Of a DNA stretch of 64,000 nt, positions 16,983 through 26,006 are shown in pieces. Within the stretch, counting starts at the first letter, position 1, and every line of letters begins with the position of its first letter. This DNA comes from Variovorax sp. 770b2. Lineage in GTDB: Bacteria; Pseudomonadota; Gammaproteobacteria; Burkholderiales; Burkholderiaceae_C. Where the stretch lies: contig NZ_FOXJ01000004.1 of the NCBI RefSeq assembly GCF_900115685.1, forward strand, positions 423,041 to 487,040. The letters are read 5' to 3'. Made by a program: the position numbers and the translations under genes. Below the pieces are notes generated by a model that saw only the letters and a list, made by a program, of their open reading frames with translations, was not told the origin of the DNA and did no database searches.

Positions 16983-17927
16983 TCATGGCGGTGGCGGCAG
17001 TTGCCAGGTCATGGTGCGCGCCCAACTGTTGATCGAGTCCTCGGTATCGCGCCCCTCGCGCAGCAACCACTCGAAGAAGCTGTCGACGATCGGATTGCGG
17101 GCTCCGCCCGTTGCCATATTGGCGAAGTAGCTGCGCTGCATTGCGGCCAGCGGCCCGAAGGGGGCGCACAGCTTGCCTGACACGATGTCGTCCACCACAA
17201 GGAACAGCGGCACCAATACAACACCAAGCCCTTCGGATGCGGCCTGCAGCGCAAAGTACATCTGCTCGAACTGCAGCGTGTTGGCGCTCTGCAGGCTGGG
17301 CACGTCCGCGGCCGCCAGCCATTCCGGCCAAGTGTAGGGTGCTGTTGCATAGCCGATGAGGGTGTGGCGGTGCAGATCGTCGGGCGTGTGCAGGCCGCCG
17401 CTCTCCACGAGGTCCGTGTGGCACACCGGGACGATCAACTCGGTCATGAAGCGCAGCGATCTGCAGCCAGCCAGCGGCGCGTGCGCACCGCGAATGGCCA
17501 CGCTGTAGCCGTGCTCCTGAAAATTGACCGGCAACAGCGAAGTGGTGAGTCGTATCTCCACATCCGGCCGCATGCGCTGAAAGCCCGACATGCGCGCGAT
17601 CAGCCAGCGCATAGTGAAGGTGGGCGGCGCGTTCACGCTCAGCGTGGTCGGCGCGGCATGCTGCACCAGGTGCATCGAGGCGACGGCGAGCCGGTCGAGC
17701 ATGGAAGTCACCTCGGCCGCATAGCTGCGCCCGGCATCGGTCAGCGTCAACTGCGAAGCCGAGCGACGGAAAAGCGCGGTGCCTAGCCAGCTTTCGAGCA
17801 AGGCCACCTGGCGGCTTACCGCGCCGTGCGTCACGTGCAGTTCGTCCGCAGCTTTCGTAAAGCTCACGTGGCGTGCCGCAGCTTCAAAAGCGCGGACCGC
17901 ATTCATCGGCGGGAGTTTGCGAGTCAT
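16983..17927 (-). CDS. LysR family transcriptional regulator (GcvA-like)
   Basis: A 314-residue LysR regulator. The N-terminal HTH reads MNAVRAFEAAARHVSFTKAA, then LHVTHGAVSRQVALLE. A two-lobed effector domain follows (RPDVEIRLTTS, LVESGGLHTPDDL, ASEGLGVVLVPLFLV), of the subgroup near GcvA. It is divergent from the CoxM gene at 18080 with a 150-base gap, so it most likely activates the long catabolic operon at 18-31 kb in response to a pathway compound. Confidence 0.94.
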   Translation of the reverse strand: MTRKLPPMNAVRAFEAAARHVSFTKAADELHVTHGAVSRQVALLESWLGTALFRRSASQLTLTDAGRSYAAEVTSMLDRLAVASMHLVQHAAPTTLSVNAPPTFTMRWLIARMSGFQRMRPDVEIRLTTSLLPVNFQEHGYSVAIRGAHAPLAGCRSLRFMTELIVPVCHTDLVESGGLHTPDDLHRHTLIGYATAPYTWPEWLAAADVPSLQSANTLQFEQMYFALQAASEGLGVVLVPLFLVVDDIVSGKLCAPFGPLAAMQRSYFANMATGGARNPIVDSFFEWLLREGRDTEDSINSWARTMTWQLPPPP

Positions 17928-18079
17928 GGAGGGCCAGATGGTGCCGTGGCGGCGTGGGAATGTCAGTGAGTTTATTTGACGCTACGTGAGCTTTCTTGCG
18001 TTGCTGCTCCACGGTGCCATGCCGACACTCTGCATCAATCCACAGCACGGGCGCGTTTGCGCACCGCAAGACCAGACAC

Positions 18080-18961
18080 ATGAAGGCCGCACCGTTTGAC
18101 TACATCCGCGCCGAAAGCACCGACCACGCGGTCGAGCTGCTGGCTCGCCACGGCAGCGACTGCAAGCCCATCGCCGGCGGTCAGAGCCTGGTGCCGATGA
18201 TGGCTATGCGCTTGGCGCGCCCCGCTGTGCTGGTCGACATCAACCGCCTGGCCGAACTCAAGCAGGTCGCCATCGGCGCCGAGAGCGTGCACATGGGCGC
18301 AGCCACCCGGCAGCGCGATGTGGAAGACGACAAGGCACTGCACACTTTTCTGCCGCTCGTGCGCGATGCACTGCGGTGGGTGGGCCATATTCAGACCCGC
18401 AACCGCGGCACCGTGGGCGGCAGCCTCGTGCATGCCGACCCGTCCGCCGAACTGCCGCTGGCGGCTGCTGTGCTGGGCGCCACCATGCATCTGCGCAGCG
18501 AGGCCGACGGTGTGCGCGCGGTGCCGGCGCAAGTCTTCTTCCTAGGCCCGATGTTCACCGCCGTGGGCGAGACCGAATGCCTGGTCGGCATCGACTGGCC
18601 CGTGTGGTCGGGAGGCGGCGTCGGCACGGCCTTCGAAGAAACAGCCATGCGCCACGGTGACTTTGCCATGGCCTCGGCCGCCTGCCAGCTGCAGCTGGGG
18701 CCGGACGGAATTTGCAGCCGCGCTGCCATCGGCATGGGGGGCGTGGACGGCACGCCACTAGCGTTCCCCGCACAGGCCGAGCGGCTGGTGGGCCAGCGCA
18801 TCGATGTGGCCTTGGCACGCGACGTAGCCCATGCCTGTACCGAGCACACCGAGCCCGGTTCCGACCTGTTTGCCGATGCCACCTATCGCCGCCACCTGGC
18901 CGCAGTGCTGATGACGCGCGTGCTGCTGCGCGCGGCAGCGGGACCGGCCGCAACGCATTGA
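18080..18961 (+). CDS. Molybdenum hydroxylase, FAD-binding medium subunit (CoxM-like)
   Basis: A 293-residue FAD subunit of the xanthine-dehydrogenase/CO-dehydrogenase family. The typical opening KAAPFDYIRAESTDHAVELL is followed by the FAD loop AGGQSLVPMMAMRLARP, then the second flavin motif TRNRGTVGGSLVHADPSAEL. It passes electrons from the [2Fe-2S] subunit onwards. The ATG at 18080 gives the family N-terminus. It is the first gene of an M-S-L set with short spacing, divergent from the LysR gene. Confidence 0.94.
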   Translation: MKAAPFDYIRAESTDHAVELLARHGSDCKPIAGGQSLVPMMAMRLARPAVLVDINRLAELKQVAIGAESVHMGAATRQRDVEDDKALHTFLPLVRDALRWVGHIQTRNRGTVGGSLVHADPSAELPLAAAVLGATMHLRSEADGVRAVPAQVFFLGPMFTAVGETECLVGIDWPVWSGGGVGTAFEETAMRHGDFAMASAACQLQLGPDGICSRAAIGMGGVDGTPLAFPAQAERLVGQRIDVALARDVAHACTEHTEPGSDLFADATYRRHLAAVLMTRVLLRAAAGPAATH

Positions 18962-18984
18962 ACAAAGAAGGAACGTTGCGCCTC

Positions 18985-19536
18985 ATGTCATCCTCCCTCG
19001 CCACGGTCGAGATCAAGGTCAATGGTGTCATCCAGCCGCGCGTGGTCGAGCCGCGCACCACGCTGGTCGATTTTCTGCGCGAACACCTGGGCCTGACCGG
19101 AACCCACGTGGGTTGCGAACACGGCATCTGCGGCGCCTGCTCGGTGTTGCTCGAGGGCGATCCGGTGCGCTCGTGCTGCATGTTCGCGGTGCAGGCCGAT
19201 GGCCTGTCTGTGACCACGGTCGAAGGACTGGCGCCGCAGCGCGGCTGCCTGTCCAGGATCCAGGACGCCTTCTGCGAAACGCATGCGCTGCAATGTGGCT
19301 ATTGCACCCCCGGCATGTTGGTGGCCTGCCACGCGCTGGTCGACAGGACGCCGCATCCCGACGAGGCACAGATCCGCGATGCCATCGGCGGCAACCTGTG
19401 TCGGTGTACCGGTTACCAGCAGATTGTGGATGCGGTGAAACTCGCGACCAGTCCCGGCTACGAAGTCAGGGGCAACTCCGAGGCCCAAGGCCTGCCGCCG
19501 GGCCACACGGGCATTCCGGGAGTCGCCAATGGCTGA
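18985..19536 (+). CDS. Molybdenum hydroxylase, [2Fe-2S] small subunit (CoxS-like)
   Basis: A 183-residue two-cluster iron-sulfur subunit. The plant-ferredoxin-like cluster is ligated by CEHGICGACSV and a later Cys. The second cluster is in the helical domain, with CGYCTPGML and GNLCRCTGYQQI. All eight expected cysteines appear to be present. It starts 23 bases after the CoxM gene and overlaps the large-subunit gene by 8 bases. It shuttles electrons between the molybdenum centre and FAD. Confidence 0.94.
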   Translation: MSSSLATVEIKVNGVIQPRVVEPRTTLVDFLREHLGLTGTHVGCEHGICGACSVLLEGDPVRSCCMFAVQADGLSVTTVEGLAPQRGCLSRIQDAFCETHALQCGYCTPGMLVACHALVDRTPHPDEAQIRDAIGGNLCRCTGYQQIVDAVKLATSPGYEVRGNSEAQGLPPGHTGIPGVANG

Positions 19537-21946
19537 TCCGAAAGGTGAGGCGTATCAGGCCTTCCGCTACATCGGCCGTCGCCGCCGGGCGGTGGAGCAC
19601 CGCCGGTTCGTCACCGGCCAGGGGCATTTCGCGGCCGACGTGCAACTGCCTGGTCTGCTGCACGTGGCCATCGTCGCCAGCCCCTATGCCAGCGCGCGCA
19701 TCGTGTCCATCGACGCATCCGCCGCGCTGGCATTGCCCGGCGTGCATGCGGTGCTGGACGGCGAGGAGCTGACGCCGGCCGTCGAGCCCATGCTGCCCGG
19801 TGTCGATGCGCCACGTGTGACCCGCTACCCGCTGGCGCGCGGTGTGGTGCGCTATGCAGGCGAATGGGTGGTGGCCGTGGTCGCCGAGACGCGCGCGTTG
19901 GCCGAAGACGCCAGCGAGCTTGTCATGATCGAATACGAGCAGACCGCTCATGTGGTCGACCCCGAGGCCGCGATGGACGACAACGGTCCGCAGGTGCATC
20001 CGGCGCACGGCTCCAATGTGATCTGGCGGCGCAAGTTCACCTGGGGCGAAGTGGACGCACATTTTGCGGCCGCGCAGCACCAGGTCAGCTACCGCGCGCG
20101 TTGGGCCCGCAGCTCCACCGTGCCGATCGAGACCTTCGTCGCCACCTGCTCCTGGAACGACGCCACCCAGATTCTCGACGTTTGGGCCTCGATCCAGATG
20201 CCCAAGTACCCCGACCTGCTGGCCAGGGCGCTGCGCCTGCCGGGCAACGGCGTGCGGGTGCACTACGACGTGGACGTGGGGGGTAGCTATGGCGTCAAGC
20301 GCGGAATCAAGCACACCATCCTGGTCGGCTATCTCGCGCGCAAGCTGGGGCGGCCAGTTCGCTTTCTTGAAGACCGGCTGGAGAACATGCGCGGGGGCGA
20401 CATGCAGGGCCCCGACCGCATCTTTGACGTGACGCTGGCCTTCGAGGGCGATGGCACGATTCGCTCGATGCGCATGCGCGCGCTCGACGACATCGGTGCG
20501 TACTCGGGCCGCTCGCCGCTGCAACTGGGCAAGCCGGTGGGTGCGATCGTCGGTCCATACCGCATCGCTAGCGTCGAGTACGACGCGATCTCGGTGCTGA
20601 CCAACAAGACCCCGCAGGAGGCAGTGCGCGGCTTCGGCCAGGCGCCGACCAACTACGCCCTGGAAACCGGCATCGACAAGGTGGCACGCTTCCTGGGCAT
20701 GGACCGCATCGAGCTACGCCGCCGCAACATGATCGGCAAGGACGAGTTTCCTTACCTGATTCCCAGTGGCACGTACTACGACTCGGGCGACTACGCCACC
20801 GTGTTCGGCAAGTCACTGGACGCCGCGCCGTACGAGGCCATCGTGGCTCAGCGCGATGCCATGCGCGCCCAGGGCCTGCTGGCCGGCATCGGCGTCTCGA
20901 CCTGCCTTGAGCCTTCGGGTGGCAACTCGGCTTTCGAGCCGCTGTTCAACCCCAAAAACAAGACCACCACCTGGATGGACTCGTGCCTGGTGCGCATCGA
21001 CCTCAATGGCTCTATCACTGCGCTGATGGGCACCTCGACTTCGGGACAGGCGCACGAGACGCTGGTGTCCACGGTAGTGGGAGAGGTGTTGCGGCGCGAG
21101 CCCGACAGCATCCGCGTGCTGCATGCCGACTCGCTCAACGCGTTGCCGTCCAACAGCCCGGTAGGCAGCCGCATGGCCATCATGCTGGGTGGTGCGGCCG
21201 CCGGCGCAGCCAAGAAGCTGCGCGCCAAGTTCCTGCGCATTGCCGCGCACGACCTGCAGTTGCCCGAGGGCGAGTTGACCTACGAGGATGGCGACGTATT
21301 CGCGACGGCGCAGCCGGACAAGCGCCTGAGTTGGGATTCGCTGGTGGAAATTGCCCACCGCCATTACCACCGCATGCCCCAAGGCATGGAGCCGGGTTTG
21401 CAGGAGAAGTTCGTATGGGAAGTGCCCACGGGCGGCGGGCTGCCGACCAAGGACGGCCGGATCCAGATGTACCCCTGCCACTCGTTCGAGTCGCATGTGG
21501 TGCTGGCCAGCATCGATCCGGAAACCGGCAAGGTCGGCATCCACCGCTATGTGTGCGGCCATGACTGCGGCGTGATGATCAGCCCGGATGTGGTGCACGG
21601 CATGACCTACGGTGGCATTGCCCACGGGCTTGGCGCGGCGTTGATGGAGAAGTTCGCGTTCTCGGAAGAAGGCCAGCTCTTGTCCGGCACCTTCATGGAT
21701 TACCTGCTGCCGAGTTCCGAAGAGGTGCCGGCCATCACTATCGTCGACCACTGCACGCCGTCGCCGCTTACCGAGTTCGGACAGAAGGGCTCGGGCGAAG
21801 CCGGTTACCTGGGCAGTCCCGCCGCCATCGCCAGCGCGGTCAACGATGCGCTCGCGCCCCGCGGTGCGTCGATCGACTTCCTGCCTATGACACCGCAGGC
21901 CATCTGGCGCGCCCTTCAGGCACCCGCTACGGAGACAGGAAGATGA
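19529..21946 (+). CDS. Molybdenum hydroxylase, molybdopterin-binding large subunit (CoxL-like)
   Basis: An 805-residue catalytic subunit. Landmarks are RYIGRRRRAVEHRRFVTGQG, GGSYGVKRG, AVRGFGQAPTNYALE and the C-terminal GQKGSGEAGYLGSPAA containing the active-site glutamate. The AYxCSFR motif of true form I CO dehydrogenases is absent (AVRGFGQAP stands there). This is therefore a general aldehyde/heteroaromatic hydroxylase rather than a CO oxidiser. The substrate is unknown; hydroxylation next to a ring nitrogen or oxidation of an aldehyde is usual. It overlaps the following hydrolase gene by 4 bases. Confidence 0.93.
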   Translation: MADPKGEAYQAFRYIGRRRRAVEHRRFVTGQGHFAADVQLPGLLHVAIVASPYASARIVSIDASAALALPGVHAVLDGEELTPAVEPMLPGVDAPRVTRYPLARGVVRYAGEWVVAVVAETRALAEDASELVMIEYEQTAHVVDPEAAMDDNGPQVHPAHGSNVIWRRKFTWGEVDAHFAAAQHQVSYRARWARSSTVPIETFVATCSWNDATQILDVWASIQMPKYPDLLARALRLPGNGVRVHYDVDVGGSYGVKRGIKHTILVGYLARKLGRPVRFLEDRLENMRGGDMQGPDRIFDVTLAFEGDGTIRSMRMRALDDIGAYSGRSPLQLGKPVGAIVGPYRIASVEYDAISVLTNKTPQEAVRGFGQAPTNYALETGIDKVARFLGMDRIELRRRNMIGKDEFPYLIPSGTYYDSGDYATVFGKSLDAAPYEAIVAQRDAMRAQGLLAGIGVSTCLEPSGGNSAFEPLFNPKNKTTTWMDSCLVRIDLNGSITALMGTSTSGQAHETLVSTVVGEVLRREPDSIRVLHADSLNALPSNSPVGSRMAIMLGGAAAGAAKKLRAKFLRIAAHDLQLPEGELTYEDGDVFATAQPDKRLSWDSLVEIAHRHYHRMPQGMEPGLQEKFVWEVPTGGGLPTKDGRIQMYPCHSFESHVVLASIDPETGKVGIHRYVCGHDCGVMISPDVVHGMTYGGIAHGLGAALMEKFAFSEEGQLLSGTFMDYLLPSSEEVPAITIVDHCTPSPLTEFGQKGSGEAGYLGSPAAIASAVNDALAPRGASIDFLPMTPQAIWRALQAPATETGR

Positions 21947-22758
21947 ATGCCGTCGAGCAACGCAGCGTCGCCGGCGCGGCCGGCGAACTGGCCGTGTTTG
22001 TGCAGGGCGATCCGACCGGACCGGCAGTGGTCATGGCGCATTCGGTGCTGTCGTCGTCGATGATGTGGGAAGTGCAGGCAGCGCTTCTGGCCGTGCGCGG
22101 CTTTCACGTAGTGCGGGCCGATACCCGGGGCCACGGTGCATCGGCAGCACCGGTGGGCCCCTGCACGCTGGACGACTTGGCCGCCGACACCGTGGCGGTG
22201 CTGGATGCATTGCGCATCGACAAGGCGCACTGCATCGGCCTGTCGCTTGGCGGCATGAGCGGCTTCGGCCTCGGCATCCACCATGCAGACCGCTTGCTGA
22301 GCCTGGTGCTGTGCGATTGCCGGGCCGATGCGCCCGCCGCCTTTGCGGCGCCGTGGGACGAACGCGTCACAACGGCGCTGCAGCACACCAGTTGCGCGCC
22401 GTTGGCGCAGTCGACCATCGAGCGTTGGTTCGGAGTTCCTTTTCTCGACCGCCATCCGGCAGTGGCGGACCGGTTTCGCGCCACCGCTGCGGCGACCTCG
22501 GTAGAGGGCTTCGTCGGCTGCGCGCGTGCCATCCAGCAGCTGGACTATCTGGGCAGCGTGCCGCGGATCGCCGCACCCACGACCCTGATTGTCGGCGCCA
22601 ACGATGGCCCGCTGCCCGGTGCATTGCGAGACATCCAGACGTTGCTGCCCGGCGCCGTGCTGGAGGTGATTGCCGATGCGGGCCACCTGCCGAACATCGA
22701 CCGGCCCGAACTTTTCAACGCCGCGTTGCTGCGGCACTTCGAGCGCCTCGGCAACTGA
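21943..22758 (+). CDS. Alpha/beta hydrolase (3-oxoadipate enol-lactonase-like)
   Basis: A 271-residue alpha/beta hydrolase. The nucleophile elbow GLSLGGMSG supplies the serine, VRADTRGHGASAAP precedes it as in PcaD-type enzymes, and the late DAGHLPNIDRPELFN supplies the histidine. It overlaps the CoxL stop (ATGA), so it is translationally coupled. In the operon it could open a lactone or cleave an ester or C-C bond after hydroxylation. The substrate is inferred only from position. Confidence 0.9.
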   Translation: MNAVEQRSVAGAAGELAVFVQGDPTGPAVVMAHSVLSSSMMWEVQAALLAVRGFHVVRADTRGHGASAAPVGPCTLDDLAADTVAVLDALRIDKAHCIGLSLGGMSGFGLGIHHADRLLSLVLCDCRADAPAAFAAPWDERVTTALQHTSCAPLAQSTIERWFGVPFLDRHPAVADRFRATAAATSVEGFVGCARAIQQLDYLGSVPRIAAPTTLIVGANDGPLPGALRDIQTLLPGAVLEVIADAGHLPNIDRPELFNAALLRHFERLGN

Positions 22759-22785
22759 CATCACCCATATTTCTGGAGAGAGACC

Positions 22786-23517
22786 ATGCACCCCCAATTG
22801 AAGATCGAACAAGACGGCCGACTGCTGCGCGTCACGCTGAACCGCACCGAGGACAACGGTGTGTCCGACAGCATGGCGTCCGCACTGTCGGTCGTGCTGC
22901 TCTCGGCGCACGAGACTTCGGACGCGGTGCTCCTGCGCAGCGCGGGCCCTGACTTCTGCACCGGCCGCATCCGCGATGCCGGGCCGACGCCGGCGGCCAG
23001 CGAGGCCTATACGCGCCGAGATGAATACGACGGCATCTTCGGCAGTTACCACGCGATGCGCAGCGCCAAGGTGCCGGTGATCGGCGTAATCGAGGGGCGC
23101 TGCATGGGCTTTGGCACTGCGATTGCGGCGTTGTGCGACGTGAGTTTTGCCAGCGACGCCGCGAACTTCAATATCCCCGAGATCGGCCACAACGTGATGC
23201 CGACCATGGTGATGTCGGCCGTCTATGACCGCATGAACCGAAACGCCATCCTTTGGATGGCCTATTCGACCGACTTTATCGATGCCGAGCGCGCGATGGC
23301 GTACGGCATCGTCAGCAACGTCGTACCAGCGGCGGCACTGAACGCCGAAGTCGACCGCTTCTGCCGGGTGCTCCTGAGCCGACCACGCCCCGCGATCCTC
23401 GGCTTGAAGGAATACCTGCGCGTCGCACCACGGATGGACGAGCAGGCTGCAATCGACTATGCCCGCAGCCTCCATTCGATGGTGAACACCTCGGCGGCCA
23501 TGAAGAAGAGGCACTGA
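22786..23517 (+). CDS. Enoyl-CoA hydratase/isomerase family protein
   Basis: A 243-residue crotonase-fold protein with GGAGAG-type ribosome site (GGAGAGA) before the ATG. Family signs: LKIEQDGRLLRVTLNR, the oxyanion segment DAVLLRSAGPDFCTGRI, then EGRCMGFGTAIAALCDVSFA and FNIPEIGHNVMPTM. The second acidic residue of classic hydratases is not obvious, so isomerase, hydrolase or ring-hydrolase activity is possible. It lies 27 bases after the alpha/beta hydrolase. Confidence 0.88.
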   Translation: MHPQLKIEQDGRLLRVTLNRTEDNGVSDSMASALSVVLLSAHETSDAVLLRSAGPDFCTGRIRDAGPTPAASEAYTRRDEYDGIFGSYHAMRSAKVPVIGVIEGRCMGFGTAIAALCDVSFASDAANFNIPEIGHNVMPTMVMSAVYDRMNRNAILWMAYSTDFIDAERAMAYGIVSNVVPAAALNAEVDRFCRVLLSRPRPAILGLKEYLRVAPRMDEQAAIDYARSLHSMVNTSAAMKKRH

Positions 23518-23524
23518 GCGCATC

Positions 23525-24220
23525 ATGCAAATTAATGGCACCCAGAGCATCGGTGCACCGCGCCAGCAGGTGTGGAATGCGCTCAACGATCCGGTCATCT
23601 TGAAGTTGTGTCTTCCGGGGTGTGAGTCGGTCGAGCGCGTCAGCTCCGACGAATTCCGCGTGCTCATGGCCGCGGCAATCGGCCCGCTGCGGGCGCGCTT
23701 CAACGGCAAGCTGCGCATGACCGAGTCCAGGCCGCCCGAATCGTGCCTGATGACGTTCGAGGGGCAGGGCGGTGTGGTGGGCTTCGGCAAGGGTTCTTCG
23801 TCGGTGTCGCTGGCCGAGACGGTCGACGGCACCACGCTCAACTACACCGCCAACGCGCAGGTGGGAGGCAAGCTCGCGCAGGTCGGCTCGCGGCTGATTG
23901 ATAACGTGGCGCGCAAGATGGCTGACGATTTCTTCACCGCCTTACGTCGACAGCTCGTGCCTGTCGATCTGCCCATCGAGTCTGCTGCGGTGTTGCCGAC
24001 GTCGCCCGCGCCGGAGTTCGCCGCTGGCGCGTCGCCTTTGACGACTGTCTCGTCGCCTGCAGCGCATGCGGGAATGTCGATGGCCAAGCAGAACCCGGGA
24101 GCGCTGATCGCGCAAGCGCCGCAAACTGCGCCCGTCGCAATGGTCCCGGCATGGTGGCTCGCCGTAGCGATGTTGCTCGGTGCCGTGACTTCGCTGGCCG
24201 GCATCGTTGTGGCGCGGTAG
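23525..24220 (+). CDS. CoxG-like SRPBCC protein with C-terminal membrane anchor
   Basis: A 231-residue protein. Residues 1-150 form a CoxG/SRPBCC domain (NGTQSIGAPRQQVWNALNDP, LKLCLPGCESVERVS, ADDFFTALRRQL). A Pro/Ala-rich linker follows, then a single hydrophobic helix near the end (WWLAVAMLLGAVTSLAGIVV). CoxG proteins are thought to recruit molybdenum hydroxylases to the membrane, and the gene follows the CoxMSL set here. The start is 7 bases after the hydratase stop. Confidence 0.9.
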   Translation: MQINGTQSIGAPRQQVWNALNDPVILKLCLPGCESVERVSSDEFRVLMAAAIGPLRARFNGKLRMTESRPPESCLMTFEGQGGVVGFGKGSSSVSLAETVDGTTLNYTANAQVGGKLAQVGSRLIDNVARKMADDFFTALRRQLVPVDLPIESAAVLPTSPAPEFAAGASPLTTVSSPAAHAGMSMAKQNPGALIAQAPQTAPVAMVPAWWLAVAMLLGAVTSLAGIVVAR

Positions 24221-24224
24221 TCCA

Positions 24225-24239
24225 CAAATCCAGGATTTG
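24225..24239. promoter_or_regulatory. 15-bp perfect inverted repeat after the CoxG gene
   Basis: CAAATCCAGGATTTG is symmetric around one base, too tight for an RNA hairpin loop. It therefore reads more like a protein-binding site than a terminator. It opens the only long gap (230 bases) of the operon, before the aldehyde dehydrogenase, and may mark a second promoter. The bound protein is unknown. Confidence 0.45.
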
Positions 24240-24451
24240 GAGAGAGGGGCAAGCATGACATCGCGAACTCAAGCCTTGCGACACGGCGACAACACGCTTG
24301 AACGATCTTTCCGTAGGGGGGAAGTCCTCCGGCGTGAATAAAGCTGACACAGCAACAGATTCCATCGTTTGTGCGCTCGAGGGCAGTCCAACAGAATTTG
24401 GAAGACCGCGCTGCAGACAGCGCGGCACGTTTCATTCTTCAAGGAAGACAA

Positions 24452-25894
24452 GTGCAGACTTCGCTCACTCACACGCAACTGCTGATCGATGGTCGCTGGA
24501 CCGACGGTGCATCCGGCCGCAGGCGAGACGTTGTCAATCCTGCCACCGGCGCGGTGGTCGGAACGGTCGCCTATGCCGATGAACAGGACCTCGCGCAGCT
24601 TGCCGACGCCGCGGCCAGTGGATTCCGCATGTGGCGTCATACGACGGCCATTGAACGCGCAAACTTGATGCGCAAGGCGGCGGTGTTGCTGCGCGAGCGC
24701 GTGGAAATCATCGCGCGCCTGATGACGCTGGAGCAGGGTAAGCCGCTCGCCGAGGCCCGAGTTGAAGTCATGAGCGGTGCCGACACGATCGAATGGTTCG
24801 CCGACGAGGGGCTGCGCACTTATGGCAGGGTCGTTGCGCCGCGCAATCTCTCCGTGCAGCAACTGGTGTTGAAAGAGCCGGTAGGTCCAGTGGCGGCCTT
24901 CACACCCTGGAACTTCCCGATCAACCAGGCGGTCCGCAAGATCTCCGCAGCCTTGGCCACGGGCTGCTCGATCGTGGTGAAAGCGCCGGAGGAAACGCCG
25001 GCTTCGCCAGCCGAACTGTTAAGGTCTTTTGTCGATGCTGGCGTGCCTGCCGGCGTGGTCGGACTGGCCTACGGCGAGCCGTCCGAGATCTCCAACTACC
25101 TGATTCGGCATCCGGCAATCCGCAAGGTCACATTCACGGGTTCGACGCCAGTCGGCAAACAGCTGGCGTCGCTGGCCGGCCAGCACATGAAGCGCGTGAC
25201 GATGGAACTGGGTGGCCACGCGCCGGTCATCGTTTGCGAAGACGCCGACATCGGCAATGCGATCCGGGCCACGGCTGCCGCAAAGTTCCGCAACGCGGGC
25301 CAGGTCTGCATTGCGCCGACGCGCTTCCTGGTCCACAACAGCATCCGCAACGAATTCACGCAAGCCTTCGTCGAACACACCAAGGGCATTTCCGTGGGCG
25401 ACGGACTTGCGGTGGACACGCAGATGGGCCCGCTTGCGAATGAGCGGCGGTTGACCGCCATGGCGCACTTCACCAAAGATGCGCTGGCCCGCGGTGCCAC
25501 GCTGGAGCTTGGCGGCAGGCGCATTGGTGAAGTGGGCAACTTCTATGCGCCGACCGTGCTCGGCAACGTTTCGCTGGACGCGGAAGTCTTCAGCAACGAA
25601 CCTTTCGGTCCTGTGGCCGCGATCCGCGGTTTCGACGACCTGGACGAGGCGATCGCGGAGGCCAACCGCCTGCCCTACGGATTGGCCAGCTTTGGCTATA
25701 CGCGCTCCATTCGCAATGCGCACCGTCTGGGCAACGAGCTCGAAGTGGGCATGTTGTGGATCAACCAGCCCGCGCTGGCTGTGCCCGAGATGCCGTTCGG
25801 CGGCGTCAAGGATTCGGGCTATGGCTCGGAAGGCGGCCCTGAAGCCATGGAGTCCTATCTCGTGAGCAAGTCCGTATCCATCATGTCCTTGTGA
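24452..25894 (+). CDS. Aldehyde dehydrogenase (succinate-semialdehyde dehydrogenase-like)
   Basis: A 480-residue NAD(P)-dependent ALDH. The start is taken as GTG at 24452 because AAGGAAG lies just upstream and the N-terminus TSLTHTQLLIDGRWTDG fits the family. Landmarks are TPWNFPINQAVRKI, FTGSTPVGKQL (cofactor loop), TMELGGHAP with the general-base Glu, and GQVCIAPTRF with the catalytic Cys. The GabD-like layout suggests oxidation of a semialdehyde to an acid, possibly a late product of ring cleavage feeding the citric acid cycle. Confidence 0.93.
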   Translation: MQTSLTHTQLLIDGRWTDGASGRRRDVVNPATGAVVGTVAYADEQDLAQLADAAASGFRMWRHTTAIERANLMRKAAVLLRERVEIIARLMTLEQGKPLAEARVEVMSGADTIEWFADEGLRTYGRVVAPRNLSVQQLVLKEPVGPVAAFTPWNFPINQAVRKISAALATGCSIVVKAPEETPASPAELLRSFVDAGVPAGVVGLAYGEPSEISNYLIRHPAIRKVTFTGSTPVGKQLASLAGQHMKRVTMELGGHAPVIVCEDADIGNAIRATAAAKFRNAGQVCIAPTRFLVHNSIRNEFTQAFVEHTKGISVGDGLAVDTQMGPLANERRLTAMAHFTKDALARGATLELGGRRIGEVGNFYAPTVLGNVSLDAEVFSNEPFGPVAAIRGFDDLDEAIAEANRLPYGLASFGYTRSIRNAHRLGNELEVGMLWINQPALAVPEMPFGGVKDSGYGSEGGPEAMESYLVSKSVSIMSL

Positions 25895-26006
25895 AAGCGC
25901 GCCTGTAGATGTCGCATCCACTCCCGATCAATCACCGTTGGAGCTCATGAGGGGCCCGCGGCATCGCGGCGCTTGGCGCAACACTTCGGAAGACGAAAGA
26001 GACAAT

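Noticed and set aside
18080..24220. Aerobic CO dehydrogenase operon
   Set aside because: The large subunit lacks the AYxCSFR active-site motif, so gene order and CoxG alone do not support CO oxidation.
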